The notes below the pieces were generated by a model, which worked only from the letters and a program-made list of their open reading frames with translations, did not search any database and was not told where the DNA came from. A DNA stretch of 64,000 nucleotides from WVYX01 sp039592335 (GTDB lineage: Bacteria > Gemmatimonadota > Gemmatimonadetes > Gemmatimonadales > GWC2-71-9), in NCBI GenBank assembly GCA_039592335.1, contig JBDHBX010000003.1, positions 1 to 64,000 on the forward strand, in the 5' to 3' direction. Of this stretch, positions 23,584 through 32,915 are shown one piece after another. The position numbers were made by a program, and so were the translations under genes. Position 1 is the stretch's first letter. Each line of letters opens with the position of its first letter.

Positions 23584-24878
23584 GTCTTGAGCTCGCGCTT
23601 CTTCGCCGCCGGGAAGAGGACGTTGTTGAGGATCAGACGATACCCGGGCGAGTTGGGATGGAGCGACAGATCGGTCGGCGGATCGCCGATCTGATGCTGC
23701 GGATCTTCCGGGTCGTGCCCACCGAGGAAGGTCCACGTCCCCCCGCCGTATTCCCCATGAATGTACTTCACCCAGGGGGCGCCCTGCTCATCCGCCAGCA
23801 CGGTCACGCCCGGCTTGAGCCGCTCGCGCGAGAACGACGTGGTGAGTCCGTAGAAATCGGGGATCACGTCGCGGTGGCACTGCACCAGCATGGTCGGCAC
23901 CGGATCGATCTTGGCGCTGAAGTTGAACAGCGTGAACGCCCCGAGCGGCTGGCGCCGCGCGGGGTTGTTGACCTGATGCCCGTCGATGTCCGAGAAGCTG
24001 GCCACCGCCGGCGAGAGCTCCAGCTGCGCGTCCTGGAAGGCGAAGCTCCGCTGCCAGCGCAAGCGGTCGGACGCCGCGGGATCCATCGGCGTGCCGTCGC
24101 TGTACTGCGCGGCCACGTCCACCCCCTGGGCGGCCAGCGCGATCTCCAGCGTCTCGGTGGCCGTACACATGGCGAACAGGAACCCGCCCCCGTCCACGTA
24201 GCGCCGGATCGTCTCTGCGACCGCCTTCTTGAGCTCGGCCACCGAGCCGAACCCGAGCCCGCGCGCCAACTCCACGTTGCGCCGCACCATCTCGCTCAGC
24301 CACGCGGTCCCGCTGTACGTGAGGAAGAACTTGGAGTACTGCCCGGTGAAGTCCTCGTGATGCAGATGCAGCCACTCATAGTCGGCGAGCTGCCCCGCGG
24401 CGACCTCGGGATCCCACACCCGGTCGTACGCGATGCCGGCGTACTCCAGCGCCATCGTGACGGCGTCGTCCCACGGCGCCGCATCGGGCGGCGCGTACAC
24501 GGCGACCTTCGGCGCCTTCTCGAGTGGCACCGCATCCATGTTGCCGGCGGCGATCGTGCCGCGCACGTCCACCGCCTGCGCGTGGCCCACCGCTTCCATC
24601 AGCACCCCGTCGAGGGCGGCCTCGCGCCGTGCGCCCGGCTCGTCGTCCAGCAGGAAGCTTCCCCCCCGGTAGTTGAGCAGCCACTCGGCACGGCCGCCGC
24701 GCTCGAGCGAGCGATAGGAGACGCCGTAGGCCTTGAGGTGGTTGGTCTGGCGGTCGTCCATGGGAATGAGCAACTGTGTCGCGCTTGCCCGGTTCGACGG
24801 ATCGGCAGGCATCGCCTGGCCGCGACGGGCCGCCCACAGGCTCGCGCCGAGAGCCGCGACGAACTCCCGCCGCCTCAT
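23580..24878 (-). CDS. Tat-exported GATase-like protein of DUF4159/DUF4175 operons
   Basis: The 432-residue protein starts with a twin-arginine signal (MRRREFVAALGASL). LIPMDDRQTNHLKAYGVSY and WLLNYRGGSFLL match a family often called asparagine synthetase B in databases, but it has none of the normal AsnB domains. Instead a class I glutamine-amidotransferase-like/ThuA-like fold is probable (KVAVYAPPDA, YVDGGGFLFAMCTATETLE, GTWTFLGGHDPEDP, LNNVLFPAAKKRELKT). A cysteine (MCTATE) occupies a nucleophile-like place. Function unknown; it probably acts in the periplasm. It overlaps both neighbours by 4 bp. Confidence 0.65.
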   Translation of the reverse strand: MRRREFVAALGASLWAARRGQAMPADPSNRASATQLLIPMDDRQTNHLKAYGVSYRSLERGGRAEWLLNYRGGSFLLDDEPGARREAALDGVLMEAVGHAQAVDVRGTIAAGNMDAVPLEKAPKVAVYAPPDAAPWDDAVTMALEYAGIAYDRVWDPEVAAGQLADYEWLHLHHEDFTGQYSKFFLTYSGTAWLSEMVRRNVELARGLGFGSVAELKKAVAETIRRYVDGGGFLFAMCTATETLEIALAAQGVDVAAQYSDGTPMDPAASDRLRWQRSFAFQDAQLELSPAVASFSDIDGHQVNNPARRQPLGAFTLFNFSAKIDPVPTMLVQCHRDVIPDFYGLTTSFSRERLKPGVTVLADEQGAPWVKYIHGEYGGGTWTFLGGHDPEDPQHQIGDPPTDLSLHPNSPGYRLILNNVLFPAAKKRELKT

Positions 24879-26629
24879 GACCGTGGCACCTGTCCCCGCA
24901 CCTGATCCAGCAGCCGCCGTGCCTGGGGTACCACCGCGCTCTCCGGGTAGCCCAGGATGAGATGCTCCAGCTGCTCCGCCGCCTGGACCGGGCGTCCCGT
25001 GTCACGGTACACCTCGGCGAGCGCATACTCGGCGGCGGGCGCCGCGGGACCCTCGGGATCGGCGGTCAGCGCCGCGAGCAGGAGCGACTCGGCCGTGTCG
25101 TACTGCGCCGCGCTCGCCGCCAGCGTGCCGGCGTAGGCCAGCACGTCCGCCCGTCCGCCCCGGGGGAACAGCGCCCTCGCCGCGCTCTCGAGCCCGCACA
25201 CCGCAGCGCTGGTGTCGCCGCGGGATGCATCGAGCAGCGCCGCGCCCAGCGCGGGGAGGCGGTCGGCGCTCACCCGTTCGAGCAGTACCAGCATGGCGGC
25301 GCGGCGCGTGATCTCCGCGCGGGTGCGCGCGTAGGGACCGGCGGCGCGGAACCGCACACGAGCCTCCGCCAGCTCCCCGCGGTATAGCGCGACCCAACCG
25401 GATACCGCCAAACCGGCCACCGACGAGTCGCCGGCGAGCAGCTCCTCGGCCCGATCGAGCTCTCCGCGAGTCACGCACGCCCACGCAATCACCAGCCGGA
25501 GCTGCGCCGCGTCGTCGCCGTGCAGGCGTGACTCCCAGTCGCGGTAGCGCTGTTCGGCCTCGTCCAGCCGTCCCGACTCGGCCAGCACCCGCACGAAGGC
25601 GGCCATCGCCGCCGAGCCCTCCACCGATCCGGAGCTCGTGTCGATCCCGATGCGGTCGAGCAGGCGGCGTGCGGCACCCAACTCCCCCGCGTCGGCGAAG
25701 GCACGCGCCGCCTCCAAACGCACCCGATCGGCGTCCGCACCCGAGCGGTACCGAGCCAGGCGCTCGAGGGCATATCCCTTGGCCCGCAGATCCTCCGGTC
25801 CTCCCCGCTGCCCGGCACCGTCGGCGAAGCGCCGTAACATCCCTGCCGCCACCGCCGCCTCGCTGGGCAGCGCCGCGTCCAGCACGGTCCAGCCCTCCTC
25901 GGCGCGTCCCCACCGCACCAGCAGGTCGGCGGCGAGCCACTGCGCGGACTTCGCGTCCCCCTCGTACAGCACGCGCAGCACCGCCTCCTGCTCGAGCAGC
26001 GGCGCGCGCTCGAGACTCAACCCCGCCGCGGGCAGCAGCGCCGCGTTGGCCGATAGGGCGAGGCGCCACTGGCGCGTCGCCGCGGGCCACTCACCGGCGG
26101 CGACCAGGAGTCGTCCCATGTCGGCGGCGAGACGCTGCTCACCGACCCGCGCCTGGCCCCTGGCCATCACGCGGCGCGCCTCGCTCAGGGTGCCTCGCCC
26201 CGCGAGCCAGAAGGCCCACTCGCGGTACGGCTTCGGACTGTCGGGCAGCGACGCCGTCCAGCCCGACACCACCGCGGCCACGCTGTCGGGCTCCCCCATG
26301 GCGCTGACGATGCGAAACTCCAGCTCGCGGATCATCTCGTTGTCGGGCTGCGCATCCACGGCGCGCGCCGCGTACGGTCGCGCTGCGGGGAGCCGCCCCA
26401 GCCGGCGCATGACCCGCTCCAGACCCAGCAGAGCGGTCACGTCGTCGGGGGATTGGTCGAGCGCGGCGCCGTAGAGCTCCGCGGCCGCATCCAACTGGCC
26501 CTGCCGCTCGTAGCCCAGCGCCGCCTGGGTGGGGGGGAGGTCTTGCCCCTGGTCCTGGGCCCGTCCGGCCGGCGCGAGCAGGACCGTGGCCAGCACCGCC
26601 AGGGCGATCGCCCTAGGGCCGCTTGGCAT
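24875..26629 (-). CDS. Secreted TPR-repeat protein
   Basis: The 584-residue product has a signal peptide (MPSGPRAIALAVLATVLLAPAGRA) followed by Ala/Arg-rich helical TPR repeats along the whole length, ending with AEQLEHLILGYPESAVVPQARRLLDQV, a typical outer-membrane-lipoprotein-type TPR. It probably serves as a periplasmic scaffold. It overlaps the upstream large protein by 17 bp. Confidence 0.78.
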   Translation of the reverse strand: MPSGPRAIALAVLATVLLAPAGRAQDQGQDLPPTQAALGYERQGQLDAAAELYGAALDQSPDDVTALLGLERVMRRLGRLPAARPYAARAVDAQPDNEMIRELEFRIVSAMGEPDSVAAVVSGWTASLPDSPKPYREWAFWLAGRGTLSEARRVMARGQARVGEQRLAADMGRLLVAAGEWPAATRQWRLALSANAALLPAAGLSLERAPLLEQEAVLRVLYEGDAKSAQWLAADLLVRWGRAEEGWTVLDAALPSEAAVAAGMLRRFADGAGQRGGPEDLRAKGYALERLARYRSGADADRVRLEAARAFADAGELGAARRLLDRIGIDTSSGSVEGSAAMAAFVRVLAESGRLDEAEQRYRDWESRLHGDDAAQLRLVIAWACVTRGELDRAEELLAGDSSVAGLAVSGWVALYRGELAEARVRFRAAGPYARTRAEITRRAAMLVLLERVSADRLPALGAALLDASRGDTSAAVCGLESAARALFPRGGRADVLAYAGTLAASAAQYDTAESLLLAALTADPEGPAAPAAEYALAEVYRDTGRPVQAAEQLEHLILGYPESAVVPQARRLLDQVRGQVPRS

Positions 26630-29600
26630 TCAACCGCCGGAAGTAGTCGAGGATCAACCGTCGCTCCTCGGGGGAGAGGGCGCGCAGCTCCTCCCAGGTG
26701 GGATAACGATACCGGGCCTGCCCCGCCGGCACGTCACCGGTCTCGGGGAGCCGCACGTTGGCGGGATCGGCCGACTCGCTCGTGCGGTCGCGTCGTTCGT
26801 CCTCTTCGCCGCTCTCGAGCGTGCGGCCCGCGTCCAGCAGACGGCGGAACAGTCGCTCCTGCCGCTCCACCGTTTCGCGGTCGAGACGCCCGCGCTCGAG
26901 ATCGCCGGCGATCTCCTCCGCCTCCTCGGCGAATTCGCCCGCGCCGCTGACATCGCCCTCGGCGTTCAGACGCTCCAGCTCGGCCGCGAGGGCGCGCTGC
27001 CGCTGGGCGAGCGCGCGCAGCTGCTGCATCAGCTGATCGGCTCCCGCCGGCGCGGCCGACAGCAGGCTCCCGGTCTCGCCGCTCAGCGCCCCCTGCTGCT
27101 CGGCGAGCTGTGCCATGCGCTCGACCGCCTCCTGCACACCCGAGCCGGATTGGGCGCCCGCGACGTCACCGCGGCTCTGCAGCATGGCGTAGATCATGGC
27201 ATTCAGGGCATCGAGCGCCTCACCCGCGCGCGCCGCCGCCGCGCCGGCGTTGGGCGTCGGGCGCTGCAGCTGATCCAGCGACTCGCTCATTCCGAGCCGC
27301 GCCCCGCCCAACGCCGCGCCGAGCCGCGGCGAGACCAGCGCGTTCTTCCCCGCCGCCGACTGCAGCTGCTCGATGAGACGATCAACCCCTTCGCGCACGG
27401 CAGCCTGCGCGCCACGCACGTCCGGACCCGACTCGCCCCGATCGAGCCGCTGCATGATCTCCTCCTGCCGCCTCGCGAGCGTCGCGGTCTCCACCATGGC
27501 GCGGTCGAGCTCGGCCAGGACCTGCTGCCGCCACTCCTCGCGCAGCTCGTCCCGGCGCGCGCGCAGCCGTTGGGCGAGCGGATCGAGCTGCTGGCTCGCG
27601 GCCTCACCGGAGCGGCGCGCGCGCGCGGCGTTGCGGCGGCGCGCCTCCGCAGCCGCCTCGCGCATCTGTGCCGCCGCCTCGGCCGCCTCCTGGGGTGCGC
27701 TCCCCACCTCTCCGCGCGCCACCCCCACCGAATCGAACAGCACCTGGAGTTGCTCCAGCTGTTCGGCCAGCGTTTCGGCCTCGCGCCCGAGCACCTCTTC
27801 CTGCACGGCGGCCGCCGTGTCCACCCCGGTCTCGGCCCGGTCGTTCCACTCGCGCTGGCGTGCAGCGAGCTCCTCGGCGTCTTCGGCCAGCGAGGTCATC
27901 TCGCCTTCGAGCGCGGCGCGCTCGAACAGCTGCCGCCCCCGCTCCAACTCGTCGCGCAGCTGGTCCGCCGCCCGAGCGAGCTTGCGCAGCGCGTCGCGGG
28001 CCGCGCCAGCATCGAGGTGCTCCAACGCGGCGCGCAGCTCCGCCAGCCGCTCGGCCAACTCGTCGCTCAACGCCCGCCGCATGAGATCCTGCAGCTCGCG
28101 CAGCTGGCGGTGGAATTCGGGGTCGGTGAGGCCGGCGGCCCACGCCGCGTCCGACAGCGCCCGCAGCTCCTCGGTCAGTTGGCTGGCGCGTTCCAGCATC
28201 TCCTCCTGCCCCGCCAGCAGCTCGCGCGCTCGCTCCACCGAGTTGAACGGCAGCGGTTGCTCGGTCGCATCGCCGGTCGCGCCCCGCTCCCGCTCGGCGG
28301 CGAGATCCTCGAGGTTCCGGGCCAGCTCCCGCTGCACGGCCACCAGCGAGTCCGCCTCGGCCGTCATGCCGCGGGACGCCTGGCGCATGGCTTCGCGCAG
28401 CTCCGCCATGGCGGGCAGGCGCAGCGCGTACACCTCGCTCTCGCCCAGCTGCGGCGGCGGCCGGTTGTCGTGCGCGCGCACCAGGAAGAACGCCGTGTCG
28501 CCCGGCAGCAGACCCCGACCGTTGAGGTCGAGCACCCAGTGCAGCACCACGCGGTCGGCGCCGCCGTCAGGTAAGGGCACGACTTCGGTCAGCGGATCAC
28601 CGCGCACCCCGAGCCGGCTCACGCGCCAACTCACCACCTCCACCCGCGTGAGGCGGTGATCGTCGCGCGCGTCGATCAACACGGCCTGGCGCAGCGAGAG
28701 GGAGGCGGTCGTGTCGCGGCCGGGAATCGGCACGGCGATCTGCGGCGCACTGTCGGGAACCGCCACGATCGAGAGCAGCGGCGCCGGGTCGTCCATCGCG
28801 CCACCGGCGAGCGGCACCGCCGCGAGCCGCCACTCCGCCGTGGCGCTCACGCGCAGCGCGCCCTGGAACGTCTCGCCGTCCACGGCGAGCGGGACGGTCG
28901 CGCCGTTCCCCTCCCAGCGGACGCGCTCCAACGGGAGCGTGGCGCGTCCCCGGGTGAGGATCGTGGTGCCCACGGGCAGGGCGAGGGATTCCGGCCCGGG
29001 GGGCACGGGTTCGTCAGCGCGCTCGAGGTACGCCGGGTAGCGCGCGAGGAGCTGCAGCTCGGCGAGCAACGCCGGGAGCGCCACGCGCACGTGCACCACC
29101 TCCGACACCGCGCCGCCACTCTCCGCCTGGAGGTAGCGATCGCTCTCGAGCGGTCCCAGGACCACGATCGCCTCCCCGGCACTGTCCAGCATCAGGGATT
29201 GCCGGTGCCACGCTTCCCCCGGCGCCCGCACGAGTAACTCCGCCCCGCGGCGCCCCACGGCCGTGACCGACGCCGTCACGCGCTCACCGCGGCGCACGGC
29301 GGTGCGATCGACCGCGAGCATCACGGGCCCCCTGGCCGGCGCGAGCGCGGCGAGCGGTCGCCACAACGGGGCTGCCTCTCCGGCCCCGGGGCCCGCACCC
29401 GCGAACCCGAGCGTCGCCACCGCGAAGACGGCCGCCCCGGCCCACAGAGACCTTCCCGCGCGGCGCCGCGCTCCACCAAGCGCCGCCGCGCCGTCCGTCC
29501 GGAGCCACGCAGCAACCCGGCCGTCCGCCAGCGAGGCGAGCGACGAGCTCCCCGAGCCCTCGTCCCAGGCGGCGACCCCGGCCACGGAGCCGCGCCGCTT

Positions 29601-29879
29601 CCCACCGGCCCGCTCGAGCGTGTCGGCCAGGGACATCACGGCCAGCTCGCGGTGGCGCCGACGCCAGTGGACGACGCCCCAGGCGACGGCGCCCAGCGCG
29701 GCGATCCACGCCGCCAACACGGCCGGCGGCACCTCGCGGTACAGACCCAGACGGCCAAGCACGACGCCCACGGCGAGGGCGGCGAGCACGGCCCCCAGGG
29801 TGAGCAGCACGCCGGCGGCAGCGCTCAGCCGCAGCAGCCCGCGGCGCCGCCTCTCGAGCCACCGCCTGGTCTCGGTCAT
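26613..29879 (-). CDS. Large DUF4175-like membrane-anchored coiled-coil protein
   Basis: The 1088-residue protein has two N-terminal membrane helices (about 16-40 and 50-66), a third near 140-160, a beta-rich central region (RGPVMLAVDRTAVRRGERVTA; LLARYPAYLERADEPVPPG), and from about residue 500 a very long Glu/Arg/Ala-rich coiled coil (for example ELRAALEHLDAGAARDALRKL). This matches DUF4175 proteins, which co-occur with DUF4159 genes. Function is unknown; an envelope or transport scaffold is plausible. Confidence 0.75.
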   Translation of the reverse strand: MTETRRWLERRRRGLLRLSAAAGVLLTLGAVLAALAVGVVLGRLGLYREVPPAVLAAWIAALGAVAWGVVHWRRRHRELAVMSLADTLERAGGKRRGSVAGVAAWDEGSGSSSLASLADGRVAAWLRTDGAAALGGARRRAGRSLWAGAAVFAVATLGFAGAGPGAGEAAPLWRPLAALAPARGPVMLAVDRTAVRRGERVTASVTAVGRRGAELLVRAPGEAWHRQSLMLDSAGEAIVVLGPLESDRYLQAESGGAVSEVVHVRVALPALLAELQLLARYPAYLERADEPVPPGPESLALPVGTTILTRGRATLPLERVRWEGNGATVPLAVDGETFQGALRVSATAEWRLAAVPLAGGAMDDPAPLLSIVAVPDSAPQIAVPIPGRDTTASLSLRQAVLIDARDDHRLTRVEVVSWRVSRLGVRGDPLTEVVPLPDGGADRVVLHWVLDLNGRGLLPGDTAFFLVRAHDNRPPPQLGESEVYALRLPAMAELREAMRQASRGMTAEADSLVAVQRELARNLEDLAAERERGATGDATEQPLPFNSVERARELLAGQEEMLERASQLTEELRALSDAAWAAGLTDPEFHRQLRELQDLMRRALSDELAERLAELRAALEHLDAGAARDALRKLARAADQLRDELERGRQLFERAALEGEMTSLAEDAEELAARQREWNDRAETGVDTAAAVQEEVLGREAETLAEQLEQLQVLFDSVGVARGEVGSAPQEAAEAAAQMREAAAEARRRNAARARRSGEAASQQLDPLAQRLRARRDELREEWRQQVLAELDRAMVETATLARRQEEIMQRLDRGESGPDVRGAQAAVREGVDRLIEQLQSAAGKNALVSPRLGAALGGARLGMSESLDQLQRPTPNAGAAAARAGEALDALNAMIYAMLQSRGDVAGAQSGSGVQEAVERMAQLAEQQGALSGETGSLLSAAPAGADQLMQQLRALAQRQRALAAELERLNAEGDVSGAGEFAEEAEEIAGDLERGRLDRETVERQERLFRRLLDAGRTLESGEEDERRDRTSESADPANVRLPETGDVPAGQARYRYPTWEELRALSPEERRLILDYFRRLNAKRP

Positions 29880-30541
29880 GGCGTCGCGGTCACAGCGTAG
29901 GTGAACAGGTTCACACCCATCCGGAGGGCCGACTCCCGCAGCCCCTCGGGGTCTTCGTGCACGTCGGGATCCTCCCAGCCGTCACCCAGGTCCGACTCGT
30001 ACGAGTAGAACACCGCGAGGCGGTCCTCCACGAAGATCCCGAATCCCTGCGCCGGCTGTCCGTCGTGCTCGTGGATCTTGGGAAGCCCCTGTGGCAAGTC
30101 GTACACCACGTGATACACCGGGTGGTCGAGCGGAACCTCCACCAGCGGCCGATCGGGAAAGACGCGCGCCATTTCGCGGCGGAACGACTCGTCCATGCCG
30201 TAGTTGTCGTCGGCGTGCAGGAATCCCCCGTTCTCGAGATAGCGACGCAGCAGGCCGACCTCGCTGGGCGAGAAGAGCACGTTGCCGTGCCCCGTCATGT
30301 AGAGGTACGGCACCTCCCACAGCTCCGGGTCGGTGAGCCGCACGACCCGCTCGCGTTCGCTCACGCTGAGCGCCGTGCGCTCGTTGAGCGCCACGATGAG
30401 GTTGGGGAGGCTGGAGGGGTTGGCGTACCAGTCGCCCCCACCGTCGTAATGCAGCCGCGCGATGCTGAGGGCGGTGGGCGCCTGGCCAACGCCCAGCCAG
30501 AGAAACCCGAGCGCAGCAACCGTGGGGAGCAGTCGGTTCAC
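29876..30541 (-). CDS. DUF4159 secreted protein
   Basis: The 221-residue product starts with GTG 30541, which overlaps the rsmI stop. A signal peptide is followed by the DUF4159 core: IARLHYDGGGDWYANPSSLPNLI, LYMTGHGNVLFSPSEVGLLRRYLENGGFLHADDNYGMD, and HPVYHVVYDLPQGLPKIHEHDG. The family has a GATase/ThuA-like fold of unknown substrate. In other bacteria it is found beside DUF4175-like and MoxR/DUF58-type genes; here DUF4175 directly follows. Confidence 0.87.
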   Translation of the reverse strand: MNRLLPTVAALGFLWLGVGQAPTALSIARLHYDGGGDWYANPSSLPNLIVALNERTALSVSERERVVRLTDPELWEVPYLYMTGHGNVLFSPSEVGLLRRYLENGGFLHADDNYGMDESFRREMARVFPDRPLVEVPLDHPVYHVVYDLPQGLPKIHEHDGQPAQGFGIFVEDRLAVFYSYESDLGDGWEDPDVHEDPEGLRESALRMGVNLFTYAVTATP

Positions 30542-31368
30542 AAATCCGTCACGATGCGATACGCCTCTTTGCGTGACAACGCGAGCTCGGCGGCCAGGCG
30601 AGTCGCCGCGTCCCGGCGACTCATCCCCTCGCCGAGCAGCGCTTTGGCCCGTTCGCGCACCGCGTGTTCATCCGGGGCGGGCGTCACCGGCGGAGTGCCT
30701 GCCACCAACAGCGTGACCTCACCCCGGGGCGGAGACTCCTCGTAGTAAACCCCTAACTCACTGAGAGTTCCGGACTTGAGCTCCTCGTGCACCTTGGTGA
30801 GCTCGCGCGCCACGGCGGCACGCCGCTCGGCGCCGCACCCCTCGGCCAGGTCGTGCAGCAGCCGCGCCAACCGGCCGGGCGCCTCGAACAGCACCGTGGT
30901 CCACGGGGATGTCGCGACGTGCTGCAACAGCGCGCGACGGTCTTTTCCCTTGCGGGGGACGAAGCCGAGAAAGGTGTACCGATCGGCGGGCAGTCCGGAG
31001 ATGCTGAGCGCCGCGGCCACGGCCGATGGCCCGGGGACCGTCACCACCGGCACGCCCTGCTCGTGGGCCCGCTGCACCAATGCCGCGCCGGGGTCGCTCA
31101 CGGTCGGCGTACCCGCGTCGGCGAGCAGCGCCACCGATTCGCCATGGCACAAGATGGCGAGCAAGGCCTCGGCGCGGCTCTCGGGCGAGTGGGCGTGATA
31201 GCTCATCACCTTGGGCCGAGCCTCGGCTCGCTCCAGCAGCACCCGGGCGCGCCGGGTGTCCTCCGCCGCGACGACGCCGACGCTGCGCAACACTGAGGCG
31301 GCGCGCTCGGAGAGGTCTCCCAGATTGCCTAGTGGGGTCGCAACGACGTAGAGCGTTCCCGCACTCAC
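30538..31368 (-). CDS. rsmI: 16S rRNA (cytidine(1402)-2'-O)-methyltransferase
   Basis: The 276-residue enzyme methylates the ribose of C1402 in 16S rRNA. It has the tetrapyrrole-methylase fold: GTLYVVATPLGNLGDLSERA, AAEDTRRARVLL, LLADAGTPTVSDPGAALV, and TVPGPSAVAAALSISGLP. GTG 31368 is the start because it overlaps the upstream stop (GTGA) and gives the family N-terminus; longer frames extend into the upstream gene. A C-terminal helix-turn-helix-like tail (RDAATRLAAELALSRKEAYRIV) is usual for RsmI. Confidence 0.93.
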   Translation of the reverse strand: MSAGTLYVVATPLGNLGDLSERAASVLRSVGVVAAEDTRRARVLLERAEARPKVMSYHAHSPESRAEALLAILCHGESVALLADAGTPTVSDPGAALVQRAHEQGVPVVTVPGPSAVAAALSISGLPADRYTFLGFVPRKGKDRRALLQHVATSPWTTVLFEAPGRLARLLHDLAEGCGAERRAAVARELTKVHEELKSGTLSELGVYYEESPPRGEVTLLVAGTPPVTPAPDEHAVRERAKALLGEGMSRRDAATRLAAELALSRKEAYRIVTDL

Positions 31369-32381
31369 CAGGCCACGGTCCACGGCAGGCGGTCGTAGAA
31401 CCCGGCCGTCTGCAGCATGTAGCGTTGCTCCTTGGTCCCCCGTTTGAGCACGTCCGCGGCCACCCCCGGCGCGATCACCTCCAGCTCCTCGAGCAGCAGC
31501 AGCACCCAGTCGGAGAGCGCGCACATGAGCTCGTGCGGCGTGGCAACGGGGTAGTCGGGATCGGCGTCCAGCGGCGTACCGAGCGCCGCAAGCGGCTTGT
31601 GCACATTGGCCTGGAGATCACGCAGCCGTTCCACCCGCTTGCGCGCCTCGCCCGGGACCTCTTGCTCCACCGCGTCCGCGATCGCCCAGAACAGCTCGCG
31701 GTAGACCTGGAAGACCCTAGGCTCCGCCTGCTCCGGCAACTCCTCGGTTGCCGGGAACGTGAGCGCCGCGACCTGCGGCTCCTCGGCGGCCGCGGCTTCG
31801 GCGAACTGGCGCTCCACGTACTGCTGCATCGTGTCCCCCTCCAGGTCATCGTGGAAGTGCCCGTTGTGGAACACGCCCTGCTCGAAGTAGAGGTAGCTCA
31901 CCCTGCCGCCCACGATCAGCTCCAGCACGCCGGTGAAGGCGTTCCGCATCAGCGTCGTGAAGAGCGCCTGCGCATCGTGCGGACTCACGGGGCGGGCCTG
32001 GGCCGGCGTGTCACACGAGCTGTGCATCCAGGCGAGCTGCTCGTACGGCGCGGCACAGTAGATGATCTCGCCGCGCTCCGCCTCCTTCTTGAAGTGCTCC
32101 AGCGCGGCCGGGATCGCCCGGATGCCGCGCCCGGTCGGCGTGTAGGCGACCACCGTAGCGAGGGTGCCGCGGCGCAGCAACATCACGGTGACCTCGTCGG
32201 GCAGGTACACCGCGATATAGCCGTCCACCATGCCGTCCCGGTCGGCCTTCGCATAGTGCAACAGCTTGTCCAGATGAATGAAGGCGAGCCGCGTCCGGTG
32301 CAGCAACACATCAGTGTGCGGGAAGCTCAGCTCGGAGAGCCGTACCGGCGTATCGGCCAGGAGCGCGGTGCTGAGACGCAT
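31365..32381 (-). CDS. Hypothetical protein with DUF4388-like segment
   Basis: The 338-residue soluble protein is not recognised overall. A segment (about 145-180, GVLELIVGGRVSYLYFEQGVFHNGHFHDD) resembles the glycine-rich beta repeat of DUF4388 domains, which accompany bacterial response regulators and GTPase-activating proteins. The N-terminal half has a roadblock-like alpha/beta feel. It is the first gene of the long minus-strand run and overlaps rsmI by 4 bp. A hairpin separates it from trxA upstream. Confidence 0.55.
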   Translation of the reverse strand: MRLSTALLADTPVRLSELSFPHTDVLLHRTRLAFIHLDKLLHYAKADRDGMVDGYIAVYLPDEVTVMLLRRGTLATVVAYTPTGRGIRAIPAALEHFKKEAERGEIIYCAAPYEQLAWMHSSCDTPAQARPVSPHDAQALFTTLMRNAFTGVLELIVGGRVSYLYFEQGVFHNGHFHDDLEGDTMQQYVERQFAEAAAAEEPQVAALTFPATEELPEQAEPRVFQVYRELFWAIADAVEQEVPGEARKRVERLRDLQANVHKPLAALGTPLDADPDYPVATPHELMCALSDWVLLLLEELEVIAPGVAADVLKRGTKEQRYMLQTAGFYDRLPWTVAW

Positions 32382-32418
32382 AGTCGACCGTCGATGAGGT
32401 CCGGTTAGAAACCACGAA

Positions 32419-32449
32419 GGCGGCGCGGACCTCGCAGTCCCGCGCCGCC
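32419..32449 (-). terminator. Hairpin between trxA and the 338-aa gene
   Basis: GGCGGCGCGGAC and GTCCCGCGCCGCC pair along 12 bp with one bulge. On the minus strand the hairpin follows trxA, and TTCG then TTTC follow it. Probably a trxA terminator or partial attenuator before the downstream operon. Confidence 0.5.
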
Positions 32450-32499
32450 CGTGAGTTCATTGCGTGAACTTCGCGGCGGGACGCCTGCGCGCGTCGTGC

Positions 32500-32832
32500 C
32501 TACCCCAGGTGCTGCTCGATCTTCTCCACAAGATAGGCCTTCGGGACCGCCCCCACCACCGTATCCACGTGCTGGCCACCCTTGAAAAACAGTATGCTGG
32601 GGATGGAGCGCACGTTGAAGCGCATGGCGGTCTGCTGATTGCCGTCCACGTCGAGCTTGGCCACCCTGAGCCGCCCCTCATACTCCAGCGCGAGCTGCTC
32701 GACCACCGGTGCCACGATCTGGCACGGACCGCACCAGGTGGCCCAGAAGTCCACCATGGAGAGCCCGTCGTGCTGCTCGATCTCCTGCCCAAAGTCCGCG
32801 TCCGTCACCGCGAAGGGATGCGTCACTGCCAT
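32500..32832 (-). CDS. trxA: Thioredoxin
   Basis: The 110-residue cytosolic protein has FWATWCGPCQIVAPVVEQL (redox WCGPC), KLDVDGNQQTAMRFNVRSIPSILFFKGGQ (cis-Pro) and VGAVPK. This is canonical thioredoxin 1, reducing protein disulfides with thioredoxin reductase. It is divergent from the epimerase gene with an 83-bp shared region. Confidence 0.96.
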   Translation of the reverse strand: MAVTHPFAVTDADFGQEIEQHDGLSMVDFWATWCGPCQIVAPVVEQLALEYEGRLRVAKLDVDGNQQTAMRFNVRSIPSILFFKGGQHVDTVVGAVPKAYLVEKIEQHLG

Positions 32833-32915
32833 GTCATGCTCCCAAAATGATGTATGTTAGGCGCGATCCCGGCGTCTTCCGCCGGACCGCGCAGCCTGCT
32901 CGATACGGAGGATCC

